Shown here piece by piece: positions 50,221-62,520 of a stretch of DNA of 64,000 bases (its first letter is position 1; each line of letters starts with the position of its first letter). Position numbers and translations under genes: made by a program. Origin of the DNA: Adineta ricciae (lineage: Eukaryota; Rotifera; Eurotatoria; Adinetida; Adinetidae). The stretch is from assembly GCA_905250025.1 (NCBI GenBank), contig CAJNOJ010000005.1:62001-126000 (forward strand), written 5' to 3'. The notes beneath the pieces were generated by a model. It saw only the letters and a list, made by a program, of their open reading frames with translations, did not search any database and had not been told where the DNA came from.

Positions 50221-52029
50221 CTAAAAGATTTCATTGACTAATGGTTGTAAATCTTCAAATATATACGAAAACGTGTCATTTGGTAGAATGAAATCTTCAA
50301 TTTGTACGGGTGATAATGGCTTCAAAAGACTTCTTTGATCGTTAAAATCTTCACCTAAACTTTCCAGGTCATCATCGAGTTCATCATCATTGAACAAATC
50401 TTCATATGTCGAAATTCGTCGGACATTTTGTTGTTTATTGTTCAAATTTTCGATCATGAAGTTCATTTGCGTTTGATTGCAATACATCGATAATTTTTGT
50501 TCGATTCGATAGTAGAGATACTCTTCGATGAACAATTGCAATAAATGAAACGAACCGAGTGAGTTACCATAGTGCAAAGTTAATTCACGTAAGATCAACG
50601 AACAATAAAAGTTGGTTTTCAACAGGAATTGTCGAGCGTGAAAGAGATAATCCGAAGTGTTATGATACAAAATCAAATAATCATCGAGTAAGGTGTTGAT
50701 GAAGGTCGTCCAGTGTTGTATTGTCAACATAGATTGACATTGAAAGAGATTTTTCAAACATTGTTCGATCTTAGTGAATAAGGTCAAATCACATTCGACC
50801 AACCAATTGATTTGGTCGTGTAAATTCGAGAAATTGATTCGGGTTAGATCATTGGACATCGCTGCTAAGCGTGACGATTGAGTAAACATGTTTTGAATGG
50901 TCAGTGCTAAATGATTTAATGATGTATAACGTAAGAGAATCGAAGTGAAGATTTGAGTATATTGAAGAAGAAAAGATTTCAACGGATCGTATAGATGTTC
51001 GATTGCATAGCGAACCCATGGTGACAAATTCATTGCGATTGTACGAATGGCTTCCTAGAGAGAGAGAGAGTTGAGAAAATAGAAGAAATCAAAAGAAAGT
51101 AAACAGACAATTGATGTTTGTGTTAAAGATGTAAGAACATCCGGAAAATAATGATCAATTATTGTTTGATAAAATTTCGAATAGAACGAACGAAATTGGT
51201 CAAGAATGAATGGAAATGTACAAATACGATTGAATTTCCAAACGATCATTGGATCTGAAACGATATATTTTTTTCACAATCGCCTTCAAAAACAATTCAT
51301 CTACCATTGTTTGTCAATTCACTCGTTTGGGAAAAATGTATATTTGTTAATGACCAAAACTGCTGAAGAATTTTCTCAATTGAATCATATTGAAATTTAA
51401 TCAACGCTTGATAAAGTTTATTCGAATACTCATCATGTGTCTTCTGAAAGATCTCTATATCATCGTCTGTTATATCCGATGGTAATTCATTCGATTCGAA
51501 TGACGAATGTTGAGGTAAAGGAGAAGAAATATAATCGTTAGGTGACATGTTCAGATTGAGTGATTGAGTATCAAAATCATGTGGAAGCGAATGGTCAACA
51601 TCGAGCGGCATTCGTTTAATCAATGGTGATGACGATTTCACTTGGATACCATAGTAATGATATTTGGAATTGCCTCTTGAAAGAAATACGAGACAAACGA
51701 AATGATTGTTTGGAACATTTTCTTGTTCATCATTACCGTGTGCCTAATCGTCGAGTTTTCAAGCCGAGAAACACTGAGTGAATCAGTTTGCCAAAACTAG
51801 CTGGATTCAAAGATTCGACTTTGAGAGTTAAACAATGTTCAAGATAGAAATTATACAAAATCGATCGTCGGATAGAATTTCCTTCGGCAGGTTCGAAATT
51901 ATCTACTAACCATTGAACAGTAGCTGCTAAATAGAGAAAAAAAAAGCGATCAAAGCATCTCATTTCGAATAGCTACATACGCGTGGTATGATCTTTACAC
52001 CAACGTTCGATTAATTGCTCAGTTGACAT
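50221..52029 (-). CDS. RFX-family winged-helix transcription factor (RFX1/2/3 type)
   Basis: Five exons (52029-51981, 51926-51737, 51675-51305, 51254-about 51108, about 51057-50221) give roughly 530 aa. The RFX DNA-binding domain starts at residue 17: TVQWLVDNFEPAEGNSIRRS, ASFGKLIHSVFLGLKTRRLG, GNSKYHYYGIQVK, with the Arg/His/Tyr residues that contact the X-box. These words match the RFX1-3 group better than RFX4/6. Then come the RFX B, C and dimerisation regions (ILDQFRSFYSKFYQTII, LAAMSNDLTRINFSNLHDQI, LTLHYGNSLGSFHLLQLFIE) and an acidic tail. RFX1-3 drive ciliary genes. The long Gln-rich N-terminal activation region of vertebrate RFX1-3 is absent from this reading; either it is lost or upstream exons lie beyond my model. 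Confidence 0.93.
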
Positions 52030-52409
52030 GATGAAAAGGCTTTCTATTAAGAAAAGCGCTTTAATTATTCTCGTTTTCAAAGTTCGCGCAACTCTCCGCT
52101 TCCAAATCGTTTTGACAATGACAAATAAACAAACGATTGTTGACAAGACTGATGTTTAGACATCAGCATGAGCATTTGATATAAAAAAAAGAAAACAAAC
52201 GGAAAAGATATCGAAATCGACAGTTCGCCTTCTTCTTTGATCTGTATCGATGCATACAGTGAACAAATAAATTCCTGGTGAGAACAATGCCTTTCCTGAT
52301 AATCTACAAGACGATTCTTTATTGCAAGACGAAAAATAAAGATTCTTTTTCGATATGTTTCGATTAATCACATGAACATACAGGAAAGAACACAAGTGAC
52401 AGGAAAATG

Positions 52410-55400
52410 TTAAGTTTGACGCGGTTCGAGTTTATTGGATAGTTGATTTAGAATACGTTGATTATCGATAACGTTCATTTCGCTACAAATCAATGAAATT
52501 GAGAGCTGAGAAGGGAAAAGCGAAGAAAACATACCGAACATATTCTTGAATTTCCGAAAGATTTTTTGCACCTTGTGGCACTTGTAATTCTGAAAAAAAA
52601 TCGGATTAACATTTTCAAAGAATATTTTCGAGAAGAAAGTACGTACGCAATGTTTGACTTCGACAAATTTTCAATGTACGCATCGTATGTGATAGCATTC
52701 TCTGAAATTAAACATTGTAATCACACTAAATATAAATGAAAGTCTTACCATTTTTTCAAAATTGACTAAACCTTCGATTATATATGTCTTATTGCCTTCA
52801 TGAGTAAATGTTAAATCTAAATGAACGAAGGAAATAAAAAGAAGTGTAAAGCATTTTACTTCAACGAAACCTTTTAGTAGAAGTGGCATGAATAGTATAA
52901 TTGGTGGTGTAAGTTTTGTCAATGTTGATCGATAAACGCGATGATTACGCGATGGATCCATGAGTGTTTCGAATTCGGAAAACATTCGTTTAATTTTACT
53001 CGGTAATCTCTATACAAAAACGATGAAATCATATTCATCGACGACTATTTTCACTTACTTCCCAAGTAAGAGACAGACGACTAACGGCAATGTTACTCAA
53101 ACCCATGACAATTGCAAAGAACGAGTTCAGATTTCGATATTCTTTGCAACTGAATTCATAGAAAAGTGAATCGATCATTTTACGATGGAAATCAATTTTC
53201 TACTCACTATGAAGCGAGTTTGATGAATTTCCGAAGAAGTTGTACTCGTTTACCAGGACTTGGTGTTAAACATATTTCCGTGACAATCCAATATTGAATT
53301 TCATTGAATCGCCGCATAAATGTATCTAAATTTGATGTTATTTTGCCATATTTATACCGACCAAACACTTGATAAAGTAATTCATGCTAAACAAATAAAA
53401 AAAAAGAAGTTTTTCAGTGGATATTTCAACACTCGATAAAACCTTACTGGATTAATAGCCATGAACAAATCGTAATCATGCATGGTTATTGCATAGGCAA
53501 GTTCTTTCGAGCCGAACATTTCTAATTTCTGCCAAGTACCACGTTGTGGACCTTCTTGTTCTGGCAAAGGCACCTAAATTTAAAAAACAAACATAGTTGA
53601 ATATCTGCGAGACAATGTAATAAATATTGTCTCCGGAGAATCACATAACTACTAATCTCTTTTCTTAATATAGCCTTTCGTGAAAGATCATCGGGTTGCT
53701 TTGTACTAGTTAGTCAAGTATTCAATTCAAACATGAAAAGTTCAGGGATGACGTGTGCGAATCTTGTCTTATAGTGCATGATAGACATGGAGATTTAATC
53801 GTATTCTTGATTAAACTTTTACATACTAATGCATCGAGATGATCACCCGGTGCTAAGAATAGACGACCGTTCAACGATAAACCAAAGGAAATGCTTAGAT
53901 CACTTTCCTTGAATATTAACCGTTCTAGAAACGAATTGATGGAAGTCGAGAATTCAAATTGAGAAGTTTCCGAACAAACCTCCTGTGGATTTTACTTCGC
54001 ATAGCTTTAAATCATCAGGTTGATCCGTACGTAATCCTAGTTTGTCAGCAGCTAAACGAATAATTCTCGATGCTGGTGTATCAACTCGCATTTTCATCGT
54101 TGTGTACGTATGATCAGCACAATAAACTTTGAAGATAACTATTTGTATACAGAAACATATGAAATCGTCGGCTTGTTAATCGAAAATGCTCTTACCCTCA
54201 TCCGATGCTCGAATCATCTTTGGTTTATCGATACTGTTTCGTTGTTTCCATGGTAATTTACTCTTTCGTTGTTCTTTTGGTTCCTTAGAATTTCTGAAAG
54301 AGACGAGATTTATTTTTAACTTTTCCTTTTCTCGTCTTACGAATCATTTTCCATAATTGTTTCCAATGATTTCATCTCATCCTTTAATTGAGGATAGACC
54401 TTCACATCGACACGCATTAATTGATGTAATTCCTAAAATAGACACAAAATTACTCCCTGATTTTAAAGAGTAACATGATTCTCACATCAAGAAACACATT
54501 GATCTTCGGATCTTCGAAAAACGTTTCCTTTGTCACGTCATGCCATTCGAGAATAAATCGAATAACTTTGATTTTCTCTCTTAATGTTGAATCCATTTGT
54601 TCTCCGGCACGCTGCTGCGGTTTTGCTTTGTAAATTGTCAATAATGTTGCACAGATTTGATTCGTTGGCATAAAAATAACATAAGTGGAAAAAAAATCTT
54701 CGAGACTCGTGTCAGCCTCTTCACAATTAATACAAATATATGTTTCTAAAAGATATCCAAGCATCTTTTCTGCTGTACCAGACATCACCGAATATCTGAA
54801 ATGACGAGAATTGAATTGAAAATCTCGTTTTGATCGATACACTAGATTTACTTGTAACAAACTTGATATGTTCCATCAGACGTTTTAACATTTATCGGTA
54901 CCTTTTCCAGTATGAGAACGTCCTTTCCAAATTCTTTCAATTTAATTGTATTCGCTTCGACATCACGAAGAATTCGATTAAAATCGTCCTTATCAACACG
55001 TAAGAAATGTGTATTATCTTCATTTAAAATAATCGTTGCCGTTCTAGAAAATTCAAATTCAACAACTTGCTAAACTTCCGATCAAATCCTTCTTACCGTG
55101 GTGAATTATTAACTAAACTCAATTTACCAAAATCATCACCTTCATGCAATGTTCCAACAACTCCTTTTCCATAGATACTACATTGAACTGAACCTTTTAA
55201 AATGATATACCATGATTTGCCTTCATCACCTTGGCTAAACACTAGATGTAGCGAAGAAGAATCAATGAATATTGCCTTGATGGATGATGAATTTCCTTAC
55301 AAATCTCGCCTTTGAACGGATGAGCTTCGAAGATCAAAACACCAGCTAATTCACGTTTAACCAGCGATGAGAGATGTGAAAGAGCTTTGACATGTAATAA

Positions 55401-57027
55401 TTCATCGTAGATAATTTCTAGATCGTCAATAGTTCGTTCATGTGGTCTATAAAAAAGTTGATTTAGAAGAAAACAAATAGCAATGTTTGAAATGTTACGG
55501 TTTTCGTAAAATCATTCGAAGCATAGCATCAGGTCCGACCTGTGCTAAAGTAAGAATCACATCATTTAATTGTTCTTCACTTGCATTTTGTTCGGCACTG
55601 CCGGGTCTTATCATTTTCCCGTCTTCATCACCAGAAAAACGGTAAAATAAATATTTATCTTTAAAATAATGTTCTTGTGATACTAAAACACAATCGTAAC
55701 GACCTTTTTGTATAAAAAGCCTAGTAAATCATACCATGAGCGATCGCTGCTTCTTCCAGTAATGCTTGCCACATGCCAACAGCCTGACTTCGCGAATGAA
55801 CTACTAAAATCATAGAGAGTGATTGATAAAACATTCGAGAAATGATTCACTTGGACTCTGATGAATTAACCAGTCGACCATTTCAGAGCCAACAAGGCAA
55901 CTTCGATGCATTTTCAAATGATATTTACGATCACGTATCATTTGTGGTGCTTTGCTAAGGATACACGTTCGCAAAACATATGCAGCATGTTGAATTCGTA
56001 CAGAAGCAGTCTAGCAAGAGAATAGATTTAATAGAAAGTTAAATAAATATGCTTAGAATGTACAGGCACAATTGGTAGGGCAGGATTTCGTGCTAAAGAA
56101 ATTAAAAGAAGAATTTACATTTCGATCAAATGAAAATTGTCGATTACGAACTTGGATCATCTTTAAGAAATTTTGAACTGGCAACTTGTGGAAGAAGTGA
56201 CGGATCAAATTCTGAAGCACGACGTTTTGGATCTGAAAAACTGTTAACTTGAATCTTTGTATATCGATTCGATTCGTTAGATACCTAATGTATTTGTCAA
56301 TCGACTGAGACTAGTTATAACGCCATGCATATATTGTTTATTACGCTACAATGAATTCACAATTTCGAAGGCAAATCTACAGAATATTTACCTCCCAAAG
56401 AATTTTGAAATCCTTTTGTTCCACTCTTAGAAGCATTACAACAGCTGAAGTTATAACCGTTGCATTTCTAGGTGTGTCGTAGAGAATGGATTCACCAAAA
56501 GCAGCGCCGGCTTCCAACGTACAAATAAGTGTATGTCCCTATCAAAAAGAAAGACTATCCTCCATTGAGAACATTTCGAAATATATCTAAAAGAATCCTA
56601 ACTTTGCCATTTTCTGCCGGGACACATACATCGACACTGCCGCTTAGTATTGCAAACCAGTTGGCACCGAGAGCACCGGTACGAAAGACTATTTTACAAG
56701 AACTTTATTAGAAAAAAAGTGCCATCAAATCCTTCATACTCTCTTACGCGTCACTCCTTTTTCAAGATATTCAAAATAACTATAATAACAAAGTTGTTGA
56801 ATGAGCAGTGGATGGAATTTTTCAAAAGCTTTCACATCTTTCAATTTAGAAAAAATCGTATCCAGATCGTCACTTGTACGATCCGTCGGTCTAAAACCAG
56901 TTCACAATGCGATACATTGTATTTCGCTTAACAATTCCTACCGTTTATCTAAACATTCCGTCCAATCAAGTGATATCACTGGTGTTTGTGCTTTGTCAGC
57001 TTGTGGTGACCCACTTAATATCTTCAT
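52410..57027 (-). CDS. RAPGEF4: EPAC, cAMP-activated Rap guanine-nucleotide exchange factor (RAPGEF4-like)
   Basis: A many-exon gene with the full EPAC2-type order. N-terminal cNMP-binding domain A (about 57000-56400; [20 protein letters not shown]), DEP domain (about 56050-55700; [16 protein letters not shown]), cNMP-binding domain B (about 55400-54900; [20 protein letters not shown]). Then the Ras-exchanger motif (54860-54450; [19 protein letters not shown]), the Ras-association region (about 54230-53820), and the CDC25 catalytic domain (53573 to about 52650; [67 protein letters not shown]). It ends in [15 protein letters not shown]. cAMP binding releases autoinhibition and the enzyme loads GTP on Rap1/2 at membranes. 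Domain B has Lys in FGKL where PKA has Glu, as in EPAC2. Both cNMP domains keep the phosphate-binding Arg (PRNAT, SPR). Confidence 0.95.
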
Positions 57028-60000
57028 ATTTCTTTTTTAATGGATCTTAACATGCTGAAAGTTGCCAATTGAAAAATCTCAACAGCTTGAGGCCAATTCG
57101 TCGCTGATAGTAGCGTTAAACATGCAAACTTAACACGAACATTTTTCTCTTCTTTTTCTTCTGGAGTTTTCCTTCTTCTCTGAAAAAAAAAACGTTTGCC
57201 TTCCTATCATTTAATAATAATAGAGAAGACGAATAACATAACGATGATGTCAGACCAAAAAAAAAGGAGAATAAGCTGGAAGAGAAAATATGATTAGATT
57301 TGTCGAGAGGGAAAAACTGACATATTGACAGGCAAGACAAAGACACCGAGCAATAGAGCAAATTCTGCACAAGGATCAGATCTCAATTTATTTTTTAGAT
57401 CTGAGAAGAAGGTTGTTTTTTCGTTATATAGATCACTTTACGGAGCTTCTTCTCTCTTTCCTCATGAATAAAACGACAATGAAGCAGAAAAGTGACAATC
57501 CCTGATGAGTTCGTTCATGAATATCAAAGTCTTATGTTTCTTCTTCTTCTTCTTCTCATCATTTCATGTTCCGTTTCTTTGTTCTATTTAGCTTCATTGC
57601 CAGAATTGTTATTCATTCCGCTGACTGCATCTTCAAATCACAAGAATACTCTAAAGCAACAAAACGAAGTTTTTTTTTCCTTCTTTTTATCTCTGTATAA
57701 GTCTTATTTAGCAATGAATGTTATTCTCTGCTCTTCATTTTTTTTTCCTCTCTTTTATTCAGAACTCATTATTATTGATGAACTTTACTGTTGATATTTA
57801 CGACTAGTTTCATACGAGTTATTTCCTCTCGTTGCCTTTTTTCTTTGACAGAAACGTTCCTGCATGCCATTTAACATGAATAGCAGAAGAATAAATGCAC
57901 AGATTTGAAGTTAATTGAGAAAGAAAAAAACTGTTTGTCACTGGCAGTATGATGATCGCTGAAAGTTATCTTTGAACGTTGTTTGTGGCAATGATATAAA
58001 GTAGAAAAAAAAGAAAAAAGATGAAGACATGTCGTCAAAGCGGAAGAAACGAGTGAACGACGGAAAAGGATTTTTCCGTTGTGGGTTGTATTATTCATAT
58101 GCGATGCATGTGATAATTTGCAGTAACAAATAAACTAAACGTTCAACTGATGTCTGACATGAAAAACAAGAATGATTGATAATTGAAAGAAGAATCTACT
58201 TTCTGCAGAAAATGATCACATATTATTTATTAAACACTGTATTTAACAAAATAATTTCCATGAGAAATAGAAATCATTTCACTAGGAAAGCATTCCTATG
58301 TTAAACTTTGCCTTTCTTTTTTTGAGTATTTCAAAAATGGTCTCTTGGTTGTGTTCATAACTGAGCGAAATATAAGATTCTTCGCGGTTTTCAAGTGCAA
58401 AACCGGCATCCGAGAAAATAGTGAAAAGCAACAATCTGGAATAACTGCGTAGTTTGTGAAATCTACATTGATTAACACCAGTAGTGCATTATGAAATTAA
58501 AAATGTCTTTTTTTTTGACACGAAAGGATGGAATATATATTATAAATTCTCAATCAGATGAAGGAGCGAAAGAAATGTATTGTGTGTTTCTCGAAACGAA
58601 GGATTTTTCTTTTTTAAATTTCATTTCGAATCAAACTGATTCTATCCTTTCTTATTTTCGTTGTTTCTCGATTGTATTTCATGTTATCTATTCGATCTCT
58701 TTCGTTATGACTTTGCTCTAGATTGTCTCAATTCTGTCATATCGCAATGAATTGAAATATAGAAACTAATGAATCTGCACTTTACAAGCTTTCTTCATGA
58801 TCAGCTATTAAAGAAATTCTTTTTCCAAATCCTATTCGTTACACATGACCCAGAAAGTTAGTCAGACCGTTTCTTTTTCATCGTTTTCTTGACATCATCA
58901 GTTACGGGTGTTTAATTAATACAAAGAAATGGTATCGAAGAGAAATTGATAGTCGGTATTACGACCGGAAAAAGATTCGATTAGTAGCGTCAGAGGTTCA
59001 TTCTTCATAATGATTCTGCTATTACAAATTATTTCCATTACTATTTCCTTCTATAATGACTCTGCCTTCTTTTTCATCATATATCTTGTTCAAAATGGAG
59101 AAAACATTTCCAGTTGATGGTCAAAACAATCTAAGAATTGAGAGAATTCATTTCATTTCATTTCTCCACTCAACAAGAGAGAACTCATTCTGAAGAGTTT
59201 TAACGATAAAGTAGATTCAATGAAATATGATCAACAAATCAACTTCTAATTGCTCGTTCAGTTGAACGATTATTTCGTTGAATCAAAGGAAATTCTATTC
59301 ACAATATGAACACATGTTAGGCTATACCCGCATCTATTTCATCATATTTATCAATGATCAAATTGAGTTATTTATATAGTTGACAGAGCACAGAAGAAGT
59401 GCTAAACATATTTGCACAACCGTTAATGCAAAATCAAGATTCATCGTGTTAACATTAATGTTTTTTTTTATGTTTTCGAATAGACACTTGTTAAAAGAAA
59501 CAAGGTGACTTGATGAAGAATGTCGAATGTCATAAATCACGAATGCACTTTGTAAACTGTGATATATTGAATTGAACCTCTCTGGATTTCATGTCGTATG
59601 TTATTGAAAGAGAAAGAATGCAAATGAAATGCTCTAAATTCGTTTGAATACTGTTGATTGATTGACACCGGAAATAGTATTGTAACATTAAATCACATAA
59701 AAAGCGCATTGAAAGTATGGCTGTCGGGTACACTAAAATATTTTAAAGGTTTCTCAAGAAAACTGAGTGTCGAGTATATTAAAAGACTATTTTTCTTGAA
59801 GTACCTACATCGTGAGTATAATGTACAATGAGATTAGATGCCTACAATTCATATTACTTTCAAAAACATACGGGTACTTGTTGTGATAGAGACGATTAGT
59901 TCGCCTTTTCGAAAAATATTGATCGAAAATGTACTATAATAGGTGCACTTGATCTTTTTCTGAATTTCATTCGAAAAACGTTCTGTGAATACAAATGTAT

Positions 60001-60614
60001 TTATAGTCGTGAAACTTGTTATGTATTACTTGTTTAATCCAGTCTAGATTATAACATGATTTTTTTGTAGAAAACATTTGCCTGGATGCGGATTTCATCA
60101 ATCGGATAAAACGATTATCTGATTTGATAAGGGCATCTAGTATTATTAGAGCCACATAAAGTAGTACCGGTTGATCCATTAACCCAACTTTGTTTTCCTA
60201 TTGAACGAATTAATTCAATAGAATTTTTTTCAATATTCTTTCATTATTTCTAATCAAATTCGCGTTACAATGTAATCTTCTTATATTGCAACTTAATGGC
60301 ATGTTTTTTCCATGTCACAATATACTTTCTAATATATTTTCCATAAATTCTGACACCTTCGTAGTCGTTCTGTTGCTCCCGTGCCTTTTCCCAACAGCTA
60401 AGATACCAGATGCGATAAATAAACAATACGGATTTTAGTATAGTTTGTCTGCGACGTAAATATCTATGTTTACAGTCGATTGTGAAGTACGAACTTTTCT
60501 TAATACGTTCGCTCTCGGAAAAAATCAATTTGAAATATGATCCTTGTTAATCTTTGCTCGATAAGGAGTATTACTCTGCAAATTGAAGAAAATAATTTGA
60601 AGGTGTTCGTTTCG
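57028..60614. other. Gene-poor block
   Basis: About 3.6 kb with T-runs, CTT repeats (near 57541-57555) and no convincing exon. A minus-strand frame at 60265-60528 is basic and Tyr/Trp-containing but unsupported. Confidence 0.5.
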
Positions 60615-60623
60615 TATATAAAG
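60615..60623 (+). promoter_or_regulatory. TATA box of the small secreted-protein gene
   Basis: TATATAAAG lies about 60 nt before the ATG at 60683, in good position for a transcription start near 60645-60655. It is the clearest TATA box in the window and fits a tightly regulated, highly expressed gene. Confidence 0.6.
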
Positions 60624-60682
60624 ACACCCATTGGCAAGACTCTCTATCATTGTATCCTAGTTTTTCATTGACAATTTCAAGC

Positions 60683-60928
60683 ATGAAAATTCTTTTCGCC
60701 ATCTTTGCTTTGATCTGTGCCATCTTTGTACAGAAATCATCAGCTGTACCTGTTGAAAGTAAGGTGGGCAACCCGCGCCTCTTTGGTATTATTCCAAACA
60801 TGAACTGTTTCATTCAATGTGTCCAACCAGTTGGAGCAGAAAGTGCCGATGTTGACGATGCTGATCAAGTTCGTGGTCTCTTGGCTAACTATGCTAATGC
60901 TTGGGATTGTGTTAAAAAATGCAGTTAA
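60683..60928 (+). CDS. Small secreted four-cysteine protein
   Basis: An intronless 81-aa product. Residues 1-21 form a strong signal peptide (ILFAIFALICAIFVQKSSA), likely cut before VPVE. The mature part of about 60 aa has exactly four cysteines in two CxxxC pairs, NMNCFIQC and WDCVKKC near the C-terminus, separated by about 36 residues rich in Ala/Asp/Gly/Val. This spacing suggests two helices tied by two disulfides, like a helical hairpin. A TATA box and a poly(A) signal at 61018 frame it as a complete gene. No known family is recognised; it could be a secreted peptide, a protease inhibitor or a defence protein, and nothing in the sequence decides. Confidence 0.75.
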   Translation: MKILFAIFALICAIFVQKSSAVPVESKVGNPRLFGIIPNMNCFIQCVQPVGAESADVDDADQVRGLLANYANAWDCVKKCS

Positions 60929-61017
60929 ATGCGTAACAAAGACGATTGATTTCATTTTGTTTCTTTTTCAAAGGATCAGTTCGATTTGTTTTCATCATGG
61001 AGAGAATCTTTCGAAGA

Positions 61018-61023
61018 AATAAA
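61018..61023 (+). terminator. Polyadenylation signal AATAAA
   Basis: About 90 nt after the small secreted-protein stop codon. Confidence 0.65.
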
Positions 61024-62520
61024 CTTTCTTTGTTGTTTTTCTTCTTGTGAAGAATGCAATTCTATCAACGCATTTCGGTCACATACGTCTATTCATAGAC
61101 TCGCCGTTAATTATCTTCTTGATGCACTTCTCGTCAAGATATTTCCGTCTGTCACAAATAGCGTACTGTCAAATGATTTTCTATTGACTAGAGCTGTATA
61201 CATTCTCTCCTAATAGATTAAAACAGACAATAAATTCGTATCAAAACAGCAAGCGCATTTGTTGATGTTCTGTTTTTTCTATCAAGCAGATGTAATTGAC
61301 AGTTCGGTACTTAGTAAAATACTCACATATGGCTTCTGAAAAAGAATCCGAGTATGTTTTGTTTTGCATAAAAGAAACAATGGGGAAAAAATCAGCGAAC
61401 GAATAAAGTGATATATTTTGACAAGGAGGAGAAGAAGAAGGACAAGAGGTATACGTTGTTGGAACGCAGGACACGTACACAAGATTATAGTTTTATCGAA
61501 GTCAAGAGAACTCGGTGTTCTATTTTCATCGAATTTTCCATTTGAATAAAGTTATCGATTTCCTGTAAAATGTTGCTTTATTCATCGAAGGCCAATGATG
61601 CACAAGTTTTTGCTTTATTCATCGTGTTAGAGTAATTATAAATACGATTCTAGGTCAACAAATATTTTACTGCTCAAACGCAGTCTTTTTTGGGTACCTT
61701 TATTTGTAATGAAGGACGAAATTTGCATGACTTATGGAATCTCGTAGTTAATTTTGAATTATGCTTACAGTTTACGCAGAAAAGTTTATTCTGACACTTG
61801 TCGTCAAATTAATCTTGTCTTTTTTTTTCGGCAAATGATTGCTTTAACAATTTGATTTTATCTACGCTAATCTTCGACGATATTTCGTCAATTCTCCCGA
61901 GTGTTTCTGATGTTCGATGCCCATCGATCCACAAGATAATTATCAATGCCACTATTATTAGCAAGATCCCGTTGAGATAAGTACAATGATTATCTAAGCG
62001 AAAACGACGCTTAATCCATATTCATTCTTTTGACATGTAATGAACTATTCATTGAGAATCTGATCACATGAAGCTAAATCACAGGTTGATAAGACATTGT
62101 CAGGAAACAGTTTTTCTTTATCTTAAGCGCTTCTTTAAACACAGGAAGCTTTGAATTGAATAGGCTAACTTCGGGCAAGAAGAAATTGTTTTTCTTTCTC
62201 TTGTTTTCGAAGGAGAACACAGACGATAACTTGTTTTTCTGTGAATTGATTGTCGAGACGAGTGAGAGGAGTACAATGATATGTTTGTTTTCTCGAAAAT
62301 TCCATTTTTCAATTAAATATAATTAGAATTTTTCGGGTTTTGTTCTCTATCGACTGACAATTATTGACAGTATGTTTCATTCTAGTATTTCTGAAACGGA
62401 CTTCCTATAGTTTGTCGGCTGATGAGTTACACTCAAAAGCAACGGAAAAAAAACAAGAAAAAGAAAGGAGAAACGAGAAAGGAACACGAAGAGGAAGAGA
62501 AAAAAAGGAGAAAACTAGAG
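61024..62520. other. Intergenic, nothing recognised
   Basis: AT-rich spacer leading to the GPCR gene. It ends in a GA/AAG-rich tract (62445-62520) that may be 5' UTR. Confidence 0.5.

Noticed and set aside
59358..60179. Three minus-strand frames of 60-70 residues
   Set aside because: Short, hydrophobic by AT composition and unconnected by sensible splice sites.
60265..60528. An 87-residue basic frame on the minus strand
   Set aside because: No signature, no start context and AT-rich codon use; could be chance in AT-rich DNA.
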